Positions 40,546 through 49,585 of a DNA stretch of 55,631 bases are shown piece by piece. The DNA lies in the NCBI GenBank assembly GCA_003176995.1, contig QHBN01000145.1, positions 1 to 55,631 of the forward strand. Reading direction: 5' to 3'. This DNA comes from Candidatus Nitrosopolaris wilkensis. Its GTDB lineage: Archaea; Thermoproteota; Nitrososphaeria; Nitrososphaerales; Nitrososphaeraceae. A program made the position numbers and the translations under genes. The notes beneath the pieces are model-generated. The model was not told the origin of the DNA and searched no databases. It saw only the letters and a list, made by a program, of their open reading frames with translations. Position 1 is the stretch's first letter; each line of letters begins with the position of its first letter.

Positions 40546-42084
40546 GTGGCGAGAATAATGGGCCGAGTTATTTCCAGTATTTTAATTGCAAATCGAGGCG
40601 AGATAGCTCTTAGAATTATCCGTGCGGCCAAGGAGCTTGGAATTAAGGCCATCGCCGTTTACTCCGATGAAGATGCGCGATCTCTCCATGTAAAAAGAGC
40701 TGACGAAGCATATCACATCGGTCCCTCTTCTGCTTCAGAAAGCTACCTCAATACGAAAAAGATTACTGAAACTGCAACGACGGCTGGAGCAGATGCGATT
40801 CACCCCGGCTACGGATTTTTATCTGAGGATGAAAATTTTGCAGATACGTGCGAGAAGAAGGGTATCATCTTCATAGGGCCAAACAGTAGAGCCATGGCTG
40901 TGACAGGTGACAAGATGAAATGCAAAGCACTAATGAAGAAGGCAAACATCCCGGTTATTCCTGGTAGCGACGGAAATATTGATGACGTTGACAAGGCAGA
41001 GAGCAATGCTCGTAACATTGGTTATCCTGTTCTCCTAAAATCGGCATTCGGCGGTGGCGGTAGGGGTATTAGACTGGTAAAAGACGAGAAACAATTAAGA
41101 CAGGAATTCGAGATTGCTGCCGCCGAATCAAAGGCTGCTTTCGGGAAGGCCGCGCTCTATGTCGAGAAGGGTCTCGAACGGATAAGGCATATAGAATTTC
41201 AACTTGTTCGAGATTCATATGGGAACACTAGGCATCTATTTGAACGTGAATGTTCTATCCAGCGGAGGCATCAGAAACTGATCGAAATGTCACCCTCTCC
41301 TGTGGTTAGCGCAGAAACGAGGCAACGAATAGGAGAAATTGCAATTAAAGCGGCAGAAATCGTGAATTACCTCAATGCTGGCACAGCGGAGTTCTTGCGA
41401 GATAAAGACGGAAATTTTTATTTTATCGAGATAAATTCTAGACTTCAGGTTGAACATCCAGTCACAGAACTAGTGACAGGATTAGACCTTGTAAAGCTAC
41501 AAATTTCCATAGCTCAAGGGGAAGAAATTTCGTTTAAGCAACGCGATCTCAAAATGCATGGATGTTCTATTGAATGCCGAATCAATGCAGAAGATCCCTT
41601 TTACGACTTCGCACCCTCGGTCGGCACGGTTCGTCAATGCAATCTCCCGCAAGGCCCTGGAATTAGAGTAGATAGCTACCTTTACCCTGGTTGTACTGTA
41701 TCAGGTTATTACGACTCCTTGGTCGCAAAAATAATCACATGGGGCCAAGACCGTCAAGAAGCTCGCTCGAGAATGAAAAACGCTCTGAGAGAGTTTAGTG
41801 TCGAGGGCATTAGCACGATTATACCATTACATGAAACAATAATGAACAACCCTGATTTTATCAGGGGAGAGATATCCACAGATTATCTTGATAGGTTGAA
41901 CATACTAGATGTAATGCGCAGAGAATACAGGGATATGTCTAAAAGGAATGCTTTAGTGGCAATAGCTGCGATACTCCTACAATCAGAATCCATTAGGAGA
42001 ACAGGCGGCGATTTCTCCGGTATGAAGAAAAGCGCGAGGGTCTCGAGCTGGAAGAACCTGGGGAGGAGCAGTGGTGGAGTTTAA
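40546..42084 (+). CDS. accC: Biotin carboxylase subunit of acetyl/propionyl-CoA carboxylase
   Basis: ATP-grasp enzyme that carboxylates biotin. About 512 residues: N-terminal ILIANRGEIALRII, HPGYGFLSED, ATP loop KSAFGGGGRGIRLV, catalytic FERECSIQRRHQKLIE and INSRLQVEHPVTE are all intact. The frame opens at GTG 40546, three bases after pccB; the ATG at 40558 (MGRVISSILIANRGE) is an equally good start. Its end overlaps the carrier-protein gene by 14 bases. The C-terminus reaches slightly beyond the usual biotin carboxylase end. Confidence 0.93.
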   Translation: MARIMGRVISSILIANRGEIALRIIRAAKELGIKAIAVYSDEDARSLHVKRADEAYHIGPSSASESYLNTKKITETATTAGADAIHPGYGFLSEDENFADTCEKKGIIFIGPNSRAMAVTGDKMKCKALMKKANIPVIPGSDGNIDDVDKAESNARNIGYPVLLKSAFGGGGRGIRLVKDEKQLRQEFEIAAAESKAAFGKAALYVEKGLERIRHIEFQLVRDSYGNTRHLFERECSIQRRHQKLIEMSPSPVVSAETRQRIGEIAIKAAEIVNYLNAGTAEFLRDKDGNFYFIEINSRLQVEHPVTELVTGLDLVKLQISIAQGEEISFKQRDLKMHGCSIECRINAEDPFYDFAPSVGTVRQCNLPQGPGIRVDSYLYPGCTVSGYYDSLVAKIITWGQDRQEARSRMKNALREFSVEGISTIIPLHETIMNNPDFIRGEISTDYLDRLNILDVMRREYRDMSKRNALVAIAAILLQSESIRRTGGDFSGMKKSARVSSWKNLGRSSGGV

Positions 42085-42583
42085 GGTAGCTGAGGCGCAA
42101 CAGGAAGTAGATGGAGAAGTAGTCCATTCACTCAGCGATGGATTGGTTATATTAAAGATAAATCGAAAAGAGTATCAAGTCCGGCTCCTGAGATCGGGCA
42201 CAGACGAAGTTGAATTCATATTTGAGAATTCATTTCATCACGCGAAGATACTTCGATCTAACAGCTCTGAAACAACGATTCTTCTCGATGGGTACCCGCT
42301 GACAATAAAAAAACATTTCAGATTTGCTGACTTGATTTACAAGACGTTATCGTCGACGGTATCTGTCGGAAATAACAATTTAACCAGCCAAATTCCTGGC
42401 AGAGTAGTAAACATAATACTAAATGCAGGATCAGTCGTGAAGGCCGGAGACTCGGTAATAATACTTGAATCCATGAAGATGCAGGTAGCAATAAAAGCGC
42501 ATAAAGATGGCAACATACGTGAAATTAAGGTCAAGCAAGGAACGACAGTAGGCCGGTACGACGTTGTAGCAATAATCGAGTAA
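42071..42583 (+). CDS. accB: Biotin carboxyl carrier protein of acetyl/propionyl-CoA carboxylase
   Basis: 170 residues. The biotinyl domain is in the last 80 residues, with the biotinylated lysine in LESMKMQVAI near 136-145 and the hairpin GSVVKAGDSVIILE before it. The N-terminal ~85 residues form a separate small domain that probably binds the other subunits. The 14-base overlap with accC indicates translational coupling. It closes the carboxylase operon. Confidence 0.92.
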   Translation: MVEFKVAEAQQEVDGEVVHSLSDGLVILKINRKEYQVRLLRSGTDEVEFIFENSFHHAKILRSNSSETTILLDGYPLTIKKHFRFADLIYKTLSSTVSVGNNNLTSQIPGRVVNIILNAGSVVKAGDSVIILESMKMQVAIKAHKDGNIREIKVKQGTTVGRYDVVAIIE

Positions 42584-43052
42584 TGGATTTATCCGTCTAT
42601 TTGGCTTTTACTGCTGACATCAGAACATCCTTGATTTGCTGATAATTGGTTTTATTCAAGGTCGAATCTATTCATTCATTTTCGTCGAGTATAGCAAAGG
42701 AGCGTCTTGCTGCGAAGCACTCTTCCTAAATTTATCATCTAAGCTACATTTATTTGTGAGCCCCTAGGCGTTGAAGTCGTTCAACACAACCAAGTTAAGA
42801 ACCTTCTGCATATTTTTATTTGCCTATACGCGCTATGTGTCGAGTATGGGGTCCCTCAAATTACACATCTCCGCTATCACCAACGGCAGATTAAAACGAA
42901 AGAATGGGTTCTCGTTCCTGAAGCAGCTCCACTAGTCCATTTTCATATTGACATATGGTAGCCAAAACTCAATCATGTGTATCGATACATGGAGTTGATG
43001 TTTTAGCCAAATACACATGAAACTGTCAAATAGGAGATAATAGCACTGTCGA
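42584..43052. other. Convergent intergenic region with inverted repeats
   Basis: 469 bases between the ends of accB (plus strand) and the cysteine desulfurase (minus strand). No gene recognised. CATGTGTAT (42974-42982) and ATACACATG (43011-43019) are perfect inverted repeats, and GTATCGATAC (42979-42988) is a perfect 10-base palindrome overlapping the first arm. This could be a bidirectional terminator. Confidence 0.4.
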
Positions 43053-44261
43053 TCAATTTTGTTCATCAGCTTCTAATTTGAATGGAGAAATCTTTCGTAG
43101 TTCTTCCAACGCCTGTGACAAAATTGAAACAGCCTGATCTATTTCCTGCTTAGTATTTAAGATGCCGATGCTTAAACGAAGAGAGCCAGTTAACTCCGCG
43201 TACGAGAATCCCATAGCCTTTAGGACGTGTGATGGCCTCCGATGCCTTAACGAACAAGCGGATCCAGTCGAGGCAGCGATCCCGAGCTCATCGAGTTTGA
43301 TGATAAGGTCTTCGCCGTTGACTCCAAAAAAAGTGAAATGGGCGATATTGGCAATCCTCTTTTGGGTAAAACAGTTTAACCGAGAGTTAGGTATTTCATA
43401 CAGCACTCGGTCGATCAGATAGTCTCTAAGTGCTCGAATTTCTGTTTCGTAAGAAACCAGTCTTTGAGCGGCAATTTCGCAAGCTTTCCCAAAACCTACG
43501 ATTCCGTGAACGTTTTCGGTACCAGATCTGAGAGTTGATTCTTGGCCTCCGCCGTGAATTATCGCAGCTAATTTCAACCCCTCACGTTTGTACAATGCCC
43601 CCACACCTTTCGGCCCATTAATCTTATGGGAGGATGCCGAAAGAAGATCTACTCCTAAGTCTTTGACGTCGATAGGCATTTTTCCAACCGCCTGCACGGC
43701 ATCAGTATGAAATAGCCCTCCTTTCTGGTGAGTTATTGTTGCGAGTTCCCTGATAGGTTGTATTGTGCCCACTTCGTTATTTGAAAACATTATGCTTACT
43801 AACGCTGTTCTGTCATCTATTATAGTTCGTTTGAGATCAGCAGTTTCGATCTGGGCCTCTCTTGTGACTGGCAGGTAACTTACATCGAACCCCTTTTTTT
43901 CTAGATCTCTAAAAGCTTCCAGAACAGATTCATGATCTATAACACTAGTTATAATACAATTTTTTTTTGGATTTGATTTTCGAGCTAGCTCTGCAATACC
44001 TTTGATCGCAAGATTATTTGCTTCGGTTCCTCCAGAGGTGAAAATTATTTCGTGCCGCCTGCACCCGATAAGAGAAGAAACGCGCGCTCTAGCACTCTCG
44101 ATTGCTCGCATCGTTACCCTCCCAAAACTATGCAGAGACGAAGGGTTCCCATAATATTCTTTAAAGTAAGGTAACATTTCTCTTATAACCTCGTCCAATA
44201 TGGGGGTCGATGCGGCATTGTCAAGGTAGATAGGCAAGGAAGTACCACTTGATGTGGACAT
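43053..44261 (-). CDS. Cysteine desulfurase (NifS/IscS family)
   Basis: 402 residues, PLP enzyme that takes sulfur from cysteine as a persulfide. The PLP lysine is in SSHKINGPKGVGALY, the catalytic cysteine in GSACSLRHRRPSHVL, and the N-terminus IYLDNAASTPILDEV is typical. It ends the minus-strand run LarC-LarE-desulfurase with 5 bases to larE, so it is probably co-transcribed with the nickel-pincer genes. A role in supplying sulfur to LarE is inference from that position; iron-sulfur or thiolated-tRNA work is the alternative. Confidence 0.92.
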   Translation of the reverse strand: MSTSSGTSLPIYLDNAASTPILDEVIREMLPYFKEYYGNPSSLHSFGRVTMRAIESARARVSSLIGCRRHEIIFTSGGTEANNLAIKGIAELARKSNPKKNCIITSVIDHESVLEAFRDLEKKGFDVSYLPVTREAQIETADLKRTIIDDRTALVSIMFSNNEVGTIQPIRELATITHQKGGLFHTDAVQAVGKMPIDVKDLGVDLLSASSHKINGPKGVGALYKREGLKLAAIIHGGGQESTLRSGTENVHGIVGFGKACEIAAQRLVSYETEIRALRDYLIDRVLYEIPNSRLNCFTQKRIANIAHFTFFGVNGEDLIIKLDELGIAASTGSACSLRHRRPSHVLKAMGFSYAELTGSLRLSIGILNTKQEIDQAVSILSQALEELRKISPFKLEADEQN

Positions 44262-44266
44262 CTTCT

Positions 44267-45082
44267 TTAGTTTGGAGTCAAGACCAGACTTCCAGTACGG
44301 TACCCTTTTGCGTCTATCGAAACATATTTGAAGCCAAGTTCCTTTAGAAGCGTGTCCAAGTTTTCTAATTTCCCCACATCAAACAAAAGGATAATCTCCT
44401 CCTTTTGAACTTCGATTCTTGCAATGTCTCCATGATCCCTTACCCGAACCTGCCTGAGATTAAATAATTCTTTCACAATAGTTTCTGCTTTCTCAATCCT
44501 CGCAAGTTTTTCGTACGTAACTGTAGTGCCTCGTGGGATACGTGAGGCAAGACATGAATTTGAAGGTTTATCGTGTATCGAAAGCTTGAACCTCCTCGCA
44601 ATTGCGCGTATTTGGGCCTTGGAGATGGCTAATTCAAGCATTGGACTTCTCACATTACATTCCTGCAAAGCTCTAATTCCGGGCCTGTTGTTGCCAATAT
44701 CATCAAAATGCGTTCCATCCACGATGAGGTTTGCATTCAATTTACTCGCTTCTTGCAATAGTCTCATTCCCAGTTCTTTTCGACAATGGTAACATCGGAG
44801 CTGATCATTCTTTGCAAAGTCGGAATTTGCCACTTCGTCATATTGAATCAACTTATGCTGAATACCTATCTCTTCTGCAACAACATAAGCAGAGGACAAC
44901 TCTTCCTGCGATAATGTTTTATAATTTGCAGTAATTGCTATAGAATTATCTCCGAAAGCTTTTTTTGCTGCAAGGGCCACCACGGCGCTGTCGACTCCGC
45001 CAGATAGAGCCACTATTACTCGAGTACCATTTCTTGAAAACCATCGGATCAGCTCTGGAAAACGGTCTGTCTCCTGCGACAT
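44267..45082 (-). CDS. larE: LarE, sulfur insertion step of nickel-pincer nucleotide synthesis
   Basis: 271 residues. An N-terminal PP-loop pyrophosphatase domain (VIVALSGGVDSAV, residues 22-34) adenylates the carboxylate, and a C-terminal domain replaces it with thiocarboxylate. Cysteines C97 and C100 (CYHC) and C177 (SNSCLASRIP) are present. The Lactobacillus enzyme has only the one equivalent to C177 and is destroyed in the reaction; a three-cysteine arrangement is known for [4Fe-4S] LarE proteins, which use sulfur catalytically. The gene lies between larC (3-base gap) and the cysteine desulfurase (5-base gap). Confidence 0.92.
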   Translation of the reverse strand: MSQETDRFPELIRWFSRNGTRVIVALSGGVDSAVVALAAKKAFGDNSIAITANYKTLSQEELSSAYVVAEEIGIQHKLIQYDEVANSDFAKNDQLRCYHCRKELGMRLLQEASKLNANLIVDGTHFDDIGNNRPGIRALQECNVRSPMLELAISKAQIRAIARRFKLSIHDKPSNSCLASRIPRGTTVTYEKLARIEKAETIVKELFNLRQVRVRDHGDIARIEVQKEEIILLFDVGKLENLDTLLKELGFKYVSIDAKGYRTGSLVLTPN

Positions 45083-45085
45083 TCT

Positions 45086-46333
45086 TTATCCCACATTTAT
45101 TTTGTAAGTTATTTGAGCGCTCACTAGCTCCAAAGCTCTCTTGACCGAAATTCCGGTAGTAGAAGCGATAACCTTGACGTCGTCGAACTCCGGCTTAATG
45201 CCTAATGCCTCAGCGTTTAATCCCCTACTAATTTTGACGCGGACATTAAAATCATATCCAGAAATATTGACTGGAACGGTCACAATGCTCCTCGGGAGAA
45301 TCAATCGTTGTATCTCTTGGAATCTTGCACCAATTGTACCTGTTTCGCTGAAAAGAGTCATCAAGACATTATTTAGGTTCGCATGATCACATATAATTCT
45401 AATTAAGTGTGTAGGTCGGTTTTTCTTAGCTATACCAGGTATTGCAATGACATCCTTCACAGCTCCTGCAGATAATTGTTCTATCAAATTTCCGATAATT
45501 TCTCCAGAAATATCATCCAAAGTGGTTTCTATAAGACAGCTGGTATCTGAGTACGCTTCGCTGGCCAACGATGATCCGCCAATTATGAATCTCAATATGT
45601 TTGGGAGATGATCGAATATTTTTTGTCCTACACCGTATCCTATTTTTAGGGGTGTAAATGTTGGGTAGTGGTTAATACTTTCAGAGGCAAGATTAACTAG
45701 AATCGCAGCGCCAGTTGGGGTCGTTATCTCTTCGCTAACCTGACCTCCTGCGAGAATAAAATGTTTACCCTTAAATATCTCAAGGACCGCACTAGTTGGA
45801 TTAGGGACAGTTCCATGGGAGAATGTTACAGTCCCTCCCCCAACTGCAACTTTTGTAGACAAGATTCGGGATTCGAATAGATTCAGATCCTGCAAAGCTG
45901 CTGCACACCCAATTAGGTCAGCAAAAGTGTCTACACTAGAGGTTTCGTCTAGATACACGTGATTAGTATCTTCCCCATGAATGAACGCCTCTGCTACAAT
46001 GATTGTTTTAAGGCACTCGAGAGCGAATACTTTGGCGCGTTGTTCTAGATCCAAGGAATCGCAACAAGCGGCAAGCGATCGATACATATCCATTCCCCTT
46101 CGTTGACGAGTGTTATCTGTATAATCTAAACTGAAAGCCATCGCGGAGAAGCCGTGGGTTATCGTCTTGGAGAACCTAACACTCTCGATCTTGCTTCCTT
46201 TTAAAAAATTTTGGCATGCGAGAATAGCGTCTATGATCCTCCTTTCGTTTGCACCTGCGTCGACCAAGCTAGCTAATAACATATCACCGGAGATCCCTGA
46301 AATTTGGGAATCAATTATCGCTATGCTGGTCAA
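45086..46333 (-). CDS. larC: LarC, nickel insertion step of nickel-pincer nucleotide synthesis
   Basis: 415 residues. Cyclometallase that uses CTP to insert nickel and close the Ni-C bond. Typical segments are GISGDMLLASLVDAG at the N-terminus, LDETSSVDTFADLIG near 130-145, VAVGGGTVTFSHGTVPNPTSA, and EEITTPTGAAIL. In some bacteria larC is split and needs a ribosomal frameshift; here it is one continuous reading frame. It is divergent from malate dehydrogenase, with 121 bases between starts (shared promoter region). Confidence 0.92.
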   Translation of the reverse strand: MTSIAIIDSQISGISGDMLLASLVDAGANERRIIDAILACQNFLKGSKIESVRFSKTITHGFSAMAFSLDYTDNTRQRRGMDMYRSLAACCDSLDLEQRAKVFALECLKTIIVAEAFIHGEDTNHVYLDETSSVDTFADLIGCAAALQDLNLFESRILSTKVAVGGGTVTFSHGTVPNPTSAVLEIFKGKHFILAGGQVSEEITTPTGAAILVNLASESINHYPTFTPLKIGYGVGQKIFDHLPNILRFIIGGSSLASEAYSDTSCLIETTLDDISGEIIGNLIEQLSAGAVKDVIAIPGIAKKNRPTHLIRIICDHANLNNVLMTLFSETGTIGARFQEIQRLILPRSIVTVPVNISGYDFNVRVKISRGLNAEALGIKPEFDDVKVIASTTGISVKRALELVSAQITYKINVG

Positions 46334-46454
46334 GGGTATCAGATGATTCTAGTGTTAATATATGATTTGCCTCAACGGGGATAATGACTATCACTTCGGC
46401 CAAGAGATCCCTCGTGAAAAACTTTTAACTATATACTATCTCTTTTCTTTAAGA

Positions 46455-47369
46455 ATGACTATTTCGATCATTGGTTCGGGTAAAGTAGGGGCGTCAATTG
46501 CTTTAAACTGTGCAATACGAGATTTAGATGATGTATTATTAGTTGATATTGTGCAGGGACTTCCACAAGGCGAAGCTATGGATATAAATCACCAATTATC
46601 CGAAATGGGGATAGATCGGCTAGTACGAGGCAGCAACAATTATGCTGATATTAGTGATTCTGGTATTGTGGTACTGGTCGCCGGCCTGGGAAGAAAGCCT
46701 GGAATGAGCAGAATGGATCTCTTACACACCAATGCCAATATCGTAAAAGATGTTTCAAAGAAAGTGGCATCTTATGCAAGAAATTCCATATTAATTGTAG
46801 TGACAAACCCTCTTGATCCGATGACTTATGTCGCGCTGAAAACCACAGGCATGCACAAAGATAAAGTTATGGGAATGGGCGGCCTGCTGGACTTGTCAAG
46901 ATTTAAGAGCTTCATTCGAGAAGCTACCAATGTCTCAGGTGAATCCATTCAGGCCATGGTCATAAGTGAGCACGGTGAGAATATGCTTCCGTTGATTAGA
47001 TTCTGCTGCATCAGTGGAATACCACTGATCGACTTTATTAGCGCTGAAGTACAATCTCGAATCTTTGAAAATACGCGTAAAGTAGCATCTGACGTAATTG
47101 CTTTGAAAGGCGCCACTACCTATGCGCCGGGTAATGCGGTGGCAATAATGGCCGAAGCGATAATTAAGGACAAAAAATCTGTCATTCCAGTATCGGCACC
47201 CCTTGACGGTGAATACGGCGCAAGTAATATCTGCATTGGAGTTCCCGTAGTCTTAGGCGAGAATGGCATAGAACGAGTAATTGAGCTCAAGCTAAATACT
47301 ATTGAACGTGAGATATTTCACAAAGGAATAAACAGCGTCAGTGAAGCGATAAAGGCAATCATGCCCTAA
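46455..47369 (+). CDS. mdh: Malate dehydrogenase
   Basis: 304 residues from the ATG at 46455 (MTISIIGSGKVGASI); the frame is open to 46362 but those 31 residues are unlike the family and precede the TATA-like TTAACTATATAC (46425-46436). NAD-binding G-x-G-x-x-G, catalytic His in ISEHGENMLP and the Asp-Arg of LLDLSRF are present. The substrate loop reads GRKPGMSRMDLL, with Arg at the position that selects malate over lactate. Next to larB (36 bases) and divergent from larC, it could be co-regulated with a hydroxyacid racemase, but it is also a central-metabolism enzyme. Confidence 0.9.
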   Translation: MTISIIGSGKVGASIALNCAIRDLDDVLLVDIVQGLPQGEAMDINHQLSEMGIDRLVRGSNNYADISDSGIVVLVAGLGRKPGMSRMDLLHTNANIVKDVSKKVASYARNSILIVVTNPLDPMTYVALKTTGMHKDKVMGMGGLLDLSRFKSFIREATNVSGESIQAMVISEHGENMLPLIRFCCISGIPLIDFISAEVQSRIFENTRKVASDVIALKGATTYAPGNAVAIMAEAIIKDKKSVIPVSAPLDGEYGASNICIGVPVVLGENGIERVIELKLNTIEREIFHKGINSVSEAIKAIMP

Positions 47370-47405
47370 ATTTTTATTCCGAGAGACGTTACTGACAATG
47401 GTGGA

Positions 47406-48227
47406 ATGGATTTAAAAACTATTTTAGAAAAATTTGCAAAAGGCGAACTTGCACTAGAGGACGTACATAAACAGATTTCAATCCATTCGATAGAACATGT
47501 CGGAAATAATATCGCTAAATTGGATATCGGCAGGGATTTCAGAAAGGGGGTGCCGGAAGTAGTCCTTGGGGAAGGCAAATACTCTAGAGATATTGTAAGA
47601 ATTGTGCTGTCCGCTGTAAAGATCAAAGGAAACGTAGTCGTGAGTAGAATACGTAGAGATGAACTGTCCAAGATCTGCAAGACTCTAAAAAATAAAAATT
47701 TGCATATTCAAGTAGGAAGGAGTAGTACAACAATTCTGGTTAAAGCCAATCTCGATGCCAACCAGCACTCAGGCGGGAAGATTGGAATTCTGTCTGCGGG
47801 GACCTCTGATATGGGTGTCGCAGAGGAAGCACGCTTGGTAGCCGAAGCAATGGGGTGTGATGCAATTACATATTACGATGTAGGAATTGCTGGATTGCAC
47901 AGACTCCTCCCCGCAATGCAGGAAATGATTTCGGCAGACGTTGGGGCAATAGTTGTCGTTGCCGGGATGGAGGGTGCTCTTGCGTCAGTAGTGTCGTCAA
48001 TGGTTAATGTACCAGTCATCGGTGTACCAACTTCTGTAGGCTATGGGTTTGGATCGGCCGGAATTGCAGCTCTCTCCTGTATGCTCCAAAGCTGTGCATT
48101 GGGTCTTGCAGTCGTTAACATAGATAATGGCGTCGGAGCCGGCGCGTTTGCTGCGCTGATAGCGAACAGAACTACGAGAAATTTGTTCGAAGCAAAACCT
48201 CACAAATCTGAGGATACGAAAAAATGA
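47406..48227 (+). CDS. larB: LarB, first enzyme of nickel-pincer nucleotide synthesis
   Basis: 273 residues. Carboxylates and hydrolyses nicotinic acid adenine dinucleotide to give the dicarboxylated pyridinium mononucleotide. The C-terminal half is PurE-like: GILSAGTSDMGVAEEAR, YYDVGIAGLHRLL, VVVAGMEGALASVVSS, VPVIGVPTSVGYG, and NIDNGVGAGAFAAL. The N-terminal ~110 residues match the LarB-specific domain (AKGELALEDVHKQI, KGVPEVVLGEGKY). It is on the same strand as mdh and close enough for one transcript. Confidence 0.95.
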   Translation: MDLKTILEKFAKGELALEDVHKQISIHSIEHVGNNIAKLDIGRDFRKGVPEVVLGEGKYSRDIVRIVLSAVKIKGNVVVSRIRRDELSKICKTLKNKNLHIQVGRSSTTILVKANLDANQHSGGKIGILSAGTSDMGVAEEARLVAEAMGCDAITYYDVGIAGLHRLLPAMQEMISADVGAIVVVAGMEGALASVVSSMVNVPVIGVPTSVGYGFGSAGIAALSCMLQSCALGLAVVNIDNGVGAGAFAALIANRTTRNLFEAKPHKSEDTKK

Positions 48228-48241
48228 ATCTTGCTAAAACG

Positions 48242-48249
48242 TTTATAAG
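48242..48249 (+). promoter_or_regulatory. TATA box for the L18-SecY operon
   Basis: TTTATAAG 51-58 bases before the L18 ATG. With a start about 26 bases downstream, the mRNA has a short leader carrying the strong ribosome site AGGAGGA at 48284-48290, nine bases before the ATG at 48300. Confidence 0.5.
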
Positions 48250-48299
48250 TGCTTCCGCTGTTCGTGTTTTAGCCGTCAGAACTAGGAGGAAAAAAATTC

Positions 48300-48932
48300 A
48301 TGGTTTATACTGCTGTCCTTAGGAGAAATAGACAAAATCGAACTAATTACCGAAAAAGGGTAGCGATGCTTATTGGAAGACACTCTTTTGTTTCAATTAC
48401 TGTTAGCAATCAGAACATCATGGCCCAGGTTCTGAAGCCTTTGGTTGGGGGGGACAGCGTAGTTACCGCCGTTCGTAGCAGAGAACTTCTGACGTACGGA
48501 TGGAAGGGCTCTATGAAGAGCATACCAACCTGTTATCTGACAGGCTTGCTTTTGGGTATAAGAACATTGGAAAAAGGAATGAATAATTTAATTCTTTACA
48601 CAGGCAAGGGTTCTTTCACCTCTAGGGTTGGAGCTTGCTTGAAGGGACTAATTGATGCTGGGGTCAGTATACCGGTGTCTGAAGCCTCATTACCGAAAAT
48701 TGAAAGGATAAATGGCGGACATATTGCCCAATATGCAGAGGTGTTAAAAAAAGATGAGGAAAAATATAACTCACACTTTTCTTCTCTTTTGAAAAATGGC
48801 TGGGTACCCGAGAATTATTCACACTACTTTGAAGAAGTTAGAACTAGAATTACTAAAAACATGAGAACGGTACCGCATTCTACTTTGTCTGAGAGTTCCA
48901 AGTCTCCTACTAGGAATGCTCCGGTCAGTTAA
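48300..48932 (+). CDS. rpl18: 50S ribosomal protein L18
   Basis: 210 residues; binds 5S rRNA. RRNRQNRTNYRKRVAMLI at the N-terminus, TPTCYLTGLL-like IPTCYLTGLLLGIR and GACLKGLIDAGVSIP are archaeal L18. About 25 residues of Ser/Pro/Thr-rich tail lie after the core. It opens the window's second ribosomal operon; L19e and L32e, which usually precede it, are not upstream. Confidence 0.95.
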   Translation: MVYTAVLRRNRQNRTNYRKRVAMLIGRHSFVSITVSNQNIMAQVLKPLVGGDSVVTAVRSRELLTYGWKGSMKSIPTCYLTGLLLGIRTLEKGMNNLILYTGKGSFTSRVGACLKGLIDAGVSIPVSEASLPKIERINGGHIAQYAEVLKKDEEKYNSHFSSLLKNGWVPENYSHYFEEVRTRITKNMRTVPHSTLSESSKSPTRNAPVS

Positions 48933-48958
48933 GTGATAATTAGAGGGCAGAAATAGAT

Positions 48959-49579
48959 ATGAGCAGGTTTTATAGACAGCAAGAGCAACATGTAGAATGG
49001 CAGCCGCGGACCACACTCGGCATGATGGTATCAAGCGGTAAAATCAATTCAATGGATCAGATTTTTGAGAATGGGATGAGGATTCAGGAGCCAGAAATTG
49101 TCAAGCATCTGCTTCCAGACATCAAGAGCCAGGTTATCCACGTGGGCATAGTGCAGAAACAGACGGATGCAGGTGAGATGACTCGATTTAATGCATTAGT
49201 TGCGGTGGGAAATGAAGCAGGCTGGTTTGGAATAGGGAAGGGAAAAGCAGCGCAAATGCGTGTTGCTATAGACAAGTCAACCACGGCGGCACATCTCAAT
49301 GTTATTCCTGTAAAGTTAGGCTGCGGAAGCTGGGAATGTAGGTGCAATCAACTTCATTCCATACCATTTAAAGTCAAAGGAAAGGGCGGAAGCGTAACAG
49401 TTGAAATTATCCCAGGACCGCGAGGTCTGAGTTTAGTAGCAGGCGAGAACATTAAGGGCCTTTTAAAGCTAGCAGGTATAAAGGATGCATGGACCAAGTC
49501 ATTTGGTTCCACTAGTACGATGTCGTCGACAACAAAGGCAATATTTGCGGCTCTTCGCCGTACCTACGTCACAGGCTGA
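48959..49579 (+). CDS. rps5: 30S ribosomal protein S5
   Basis: 206 residues. RFNALVAVGNEAGWFGIGKGKAAQM is the S5 RNA-binding double-stranded motif, and the second domain has GPRGLSLVAGENIKGLLKLAGI. Length is normal for archaea. The ATG at 48959 is preceded by AGAGGG. Part of the L18 operon (26-base gap). Confidence 0.96.
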   Translation: MSRFYRQQEQHVEWQPRTTLGMMVSSGKINSMDQIFENGMRIQEPEIVKHLLPDIKSQVIHVGIVQKQTDAGEMTRFNALVAVGNEAGWFGIGKGKAAQMRVAIDKSTTAAHLNVIPVKLGCGSWECRCNQLHSIPFKVKGKGGSVTVEIIPGPRGLSLVAGENIKGLLKLAGIKDAWTKSFGSTSTMSSTTKAIFAALRRTYVTG

Positions 49580-49585
49580 TGCAGA

